Shown one piece after another: positions 63,731-64,000 of a stretch of 64,000 nucleotides of DNA (its first letter is position 1; each line of letters opens with the position of its first letter). The position numbers were made by a program, and so were the translations under genes. The stretch is from the NCBI RefSeq assembly GCF_026236535.1, contig NZ_JAHTMW010000005.1:62001-126000 (forward strand), written 5' to 3'. The stretch comes from Streptomyces sp. SKN60. Lineage in GTDB: Bacteria; Actinomycetota; Actinomycetes; Streptomycetales; Streptomycetaceae. The notes under the pieces were generated by a model. It was not told where the DNA came from. It ran no database searches and worked only from the letters and a program-made list of their open reading frames with translations.

Positions 63731-64000
63731 ACGCGCCGCCAGCCGCGCCATCCCCCGCTCCAGCTCCCGGCGCGCGCCGAACGGTACGAGCGCGGCGCGC
63801 CCGGGCACCCGTACGCCCCCGGTGAGCGCCACCCGCGTGCCCCCGCCGTCCTCCGCCGCGGCGGCCATGCCGACCACCAGGAACCGGCTCTGCAGCCAGC
63901 ACCAGCCGGGCCGCAGCACCCCGTGGAGCCGGGCGCGCATCCCGTAACGGCTGCGGGCGAGGGCCTCGACGCGCTCGCCGTCGACGCGCAGCACGCGCAC
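63716..64000 (-). CDS. Unknown protein, C-terminal part, cut by the window edge
   Basis: The last 94 residues of a minus-strand gene that continues beyond 64000. Segments include VDGERVEALARSRYGMRARL, LRPGWCWLQSRFLVVGMAAA and ALTGGVRVPGRAALVPFGAR, alternating beta strands with a basic helical end. No family is recognised from this fragment. Its stop codon lies in the 15-bp tandem repeat, so the C-terminus could vary with repeat number. Confidence 0.6.
   Translation of the reverse strand: MRVLRVDGERVEALARSRYGMRARLHGVLRPGWCWLQSRFLVVGMAAAAEDGGGTRVALTGGVRVPGRAALVPFGARRELERGMARLAARFPGP

Overview
The window is a stretch of chromosome from a high-GC actinomycete, almost certainly Streptomyces. GC content is very high with a strong third-position G/C bias. 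GTG and TTG starts are common, genes are packed with 1-13 bp overlaps, and many genes look leaderless (a TANNNT box 6-8 bp before the start). Marker families also fit: the futalosine menaquinone genes mqnB/mqnD, DUF3027, DUF2530, a sacsin-type ATPase and an actinobacterial citrate synthase 2. I see no rRNA, tRNA, CRISPR array, prophage or biosynthetic gene cluster. Most of the window is core or near-core metabolism plus small regulator/target pairs.

Layout. 1-5.3 kb: the tail of an ABC-transporter ATPase, a HAD/endonuclease-phosphatase fusion, and a helicase-related WYL protein divergent from a membrane protein across a 28-bp palindrome. 5.3-8.2 kb: a ferric-siderophore importer (ATPase plus two FecCD permeases, no binding protein) behind an iron-box-like site. 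8.3-15 kb: a HAD phosphatase, a cold-shock protein with a long 5' leader, mqnD/mqnB, a lipoprotein, an MFS protein and DUF3027. 15-20.2 kb: the sacsin-like ATPase, an SRPBCC/MarR pair and an SCO6745-type protein. 20.2-27.3 kb: a CtpE-like P-type ATPase, DUF2530, an NCS2 purine permease, an RHH protein and a MarR-MFS operon. 27.4-34.5 kb: GNAT, ThpR, a 30-residue membrane peptide, an aldo/keto reductase, a MarR regulator divergent from AhpD-like and RidA genes, an SGNH hydrolase, a secreted propeller-like protein and serC. 34.6-42.6 kb: a fused FAD/Fe-S oxidoreductase, a drug-efflux-type ABC pair with DUF4097 facing a GbsR-like regulator, AlkD and LysR. 42.8-44.7 kb: EamA, DUF1272 and DinB.

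44.8-52.2 kb is a five-gene acyl-CoA operon: DinB-like protein, AtuA-like protein, carboxyltransferase, biotin carboxylase and acyl-CoA dehydrogenase. 57.4-60.3 kb is an acyl-CoA synthetase/enoyl-CoA hydratase/TetR operon. The two share a nearly identical promoter with an overlapping dyad, so they are probably one regulon, and the TetR protein is the obvious candidate regulator. Between them lie two divergent small genes with tandem dyads and a three-gene unit (unknown protein, MoxR ATPase, DUF2201/VWA protein). The window ends with a leader peptide ahead of an isopenicillin-N-synthase-like oxygenase, citrate synthase 2, PdxH and an edge-truncated gene.

Repeats stand out. A roughly 200-bp MITE-like element with long inverted termini lies at about 26.8-27.0 kb, with a related copy at 14.8 kb. 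Short repeats of the kind common in Streptomyces appear inserted in frame in two adjacent catabolic genes. Short tandem repeats lie at several gene ends.
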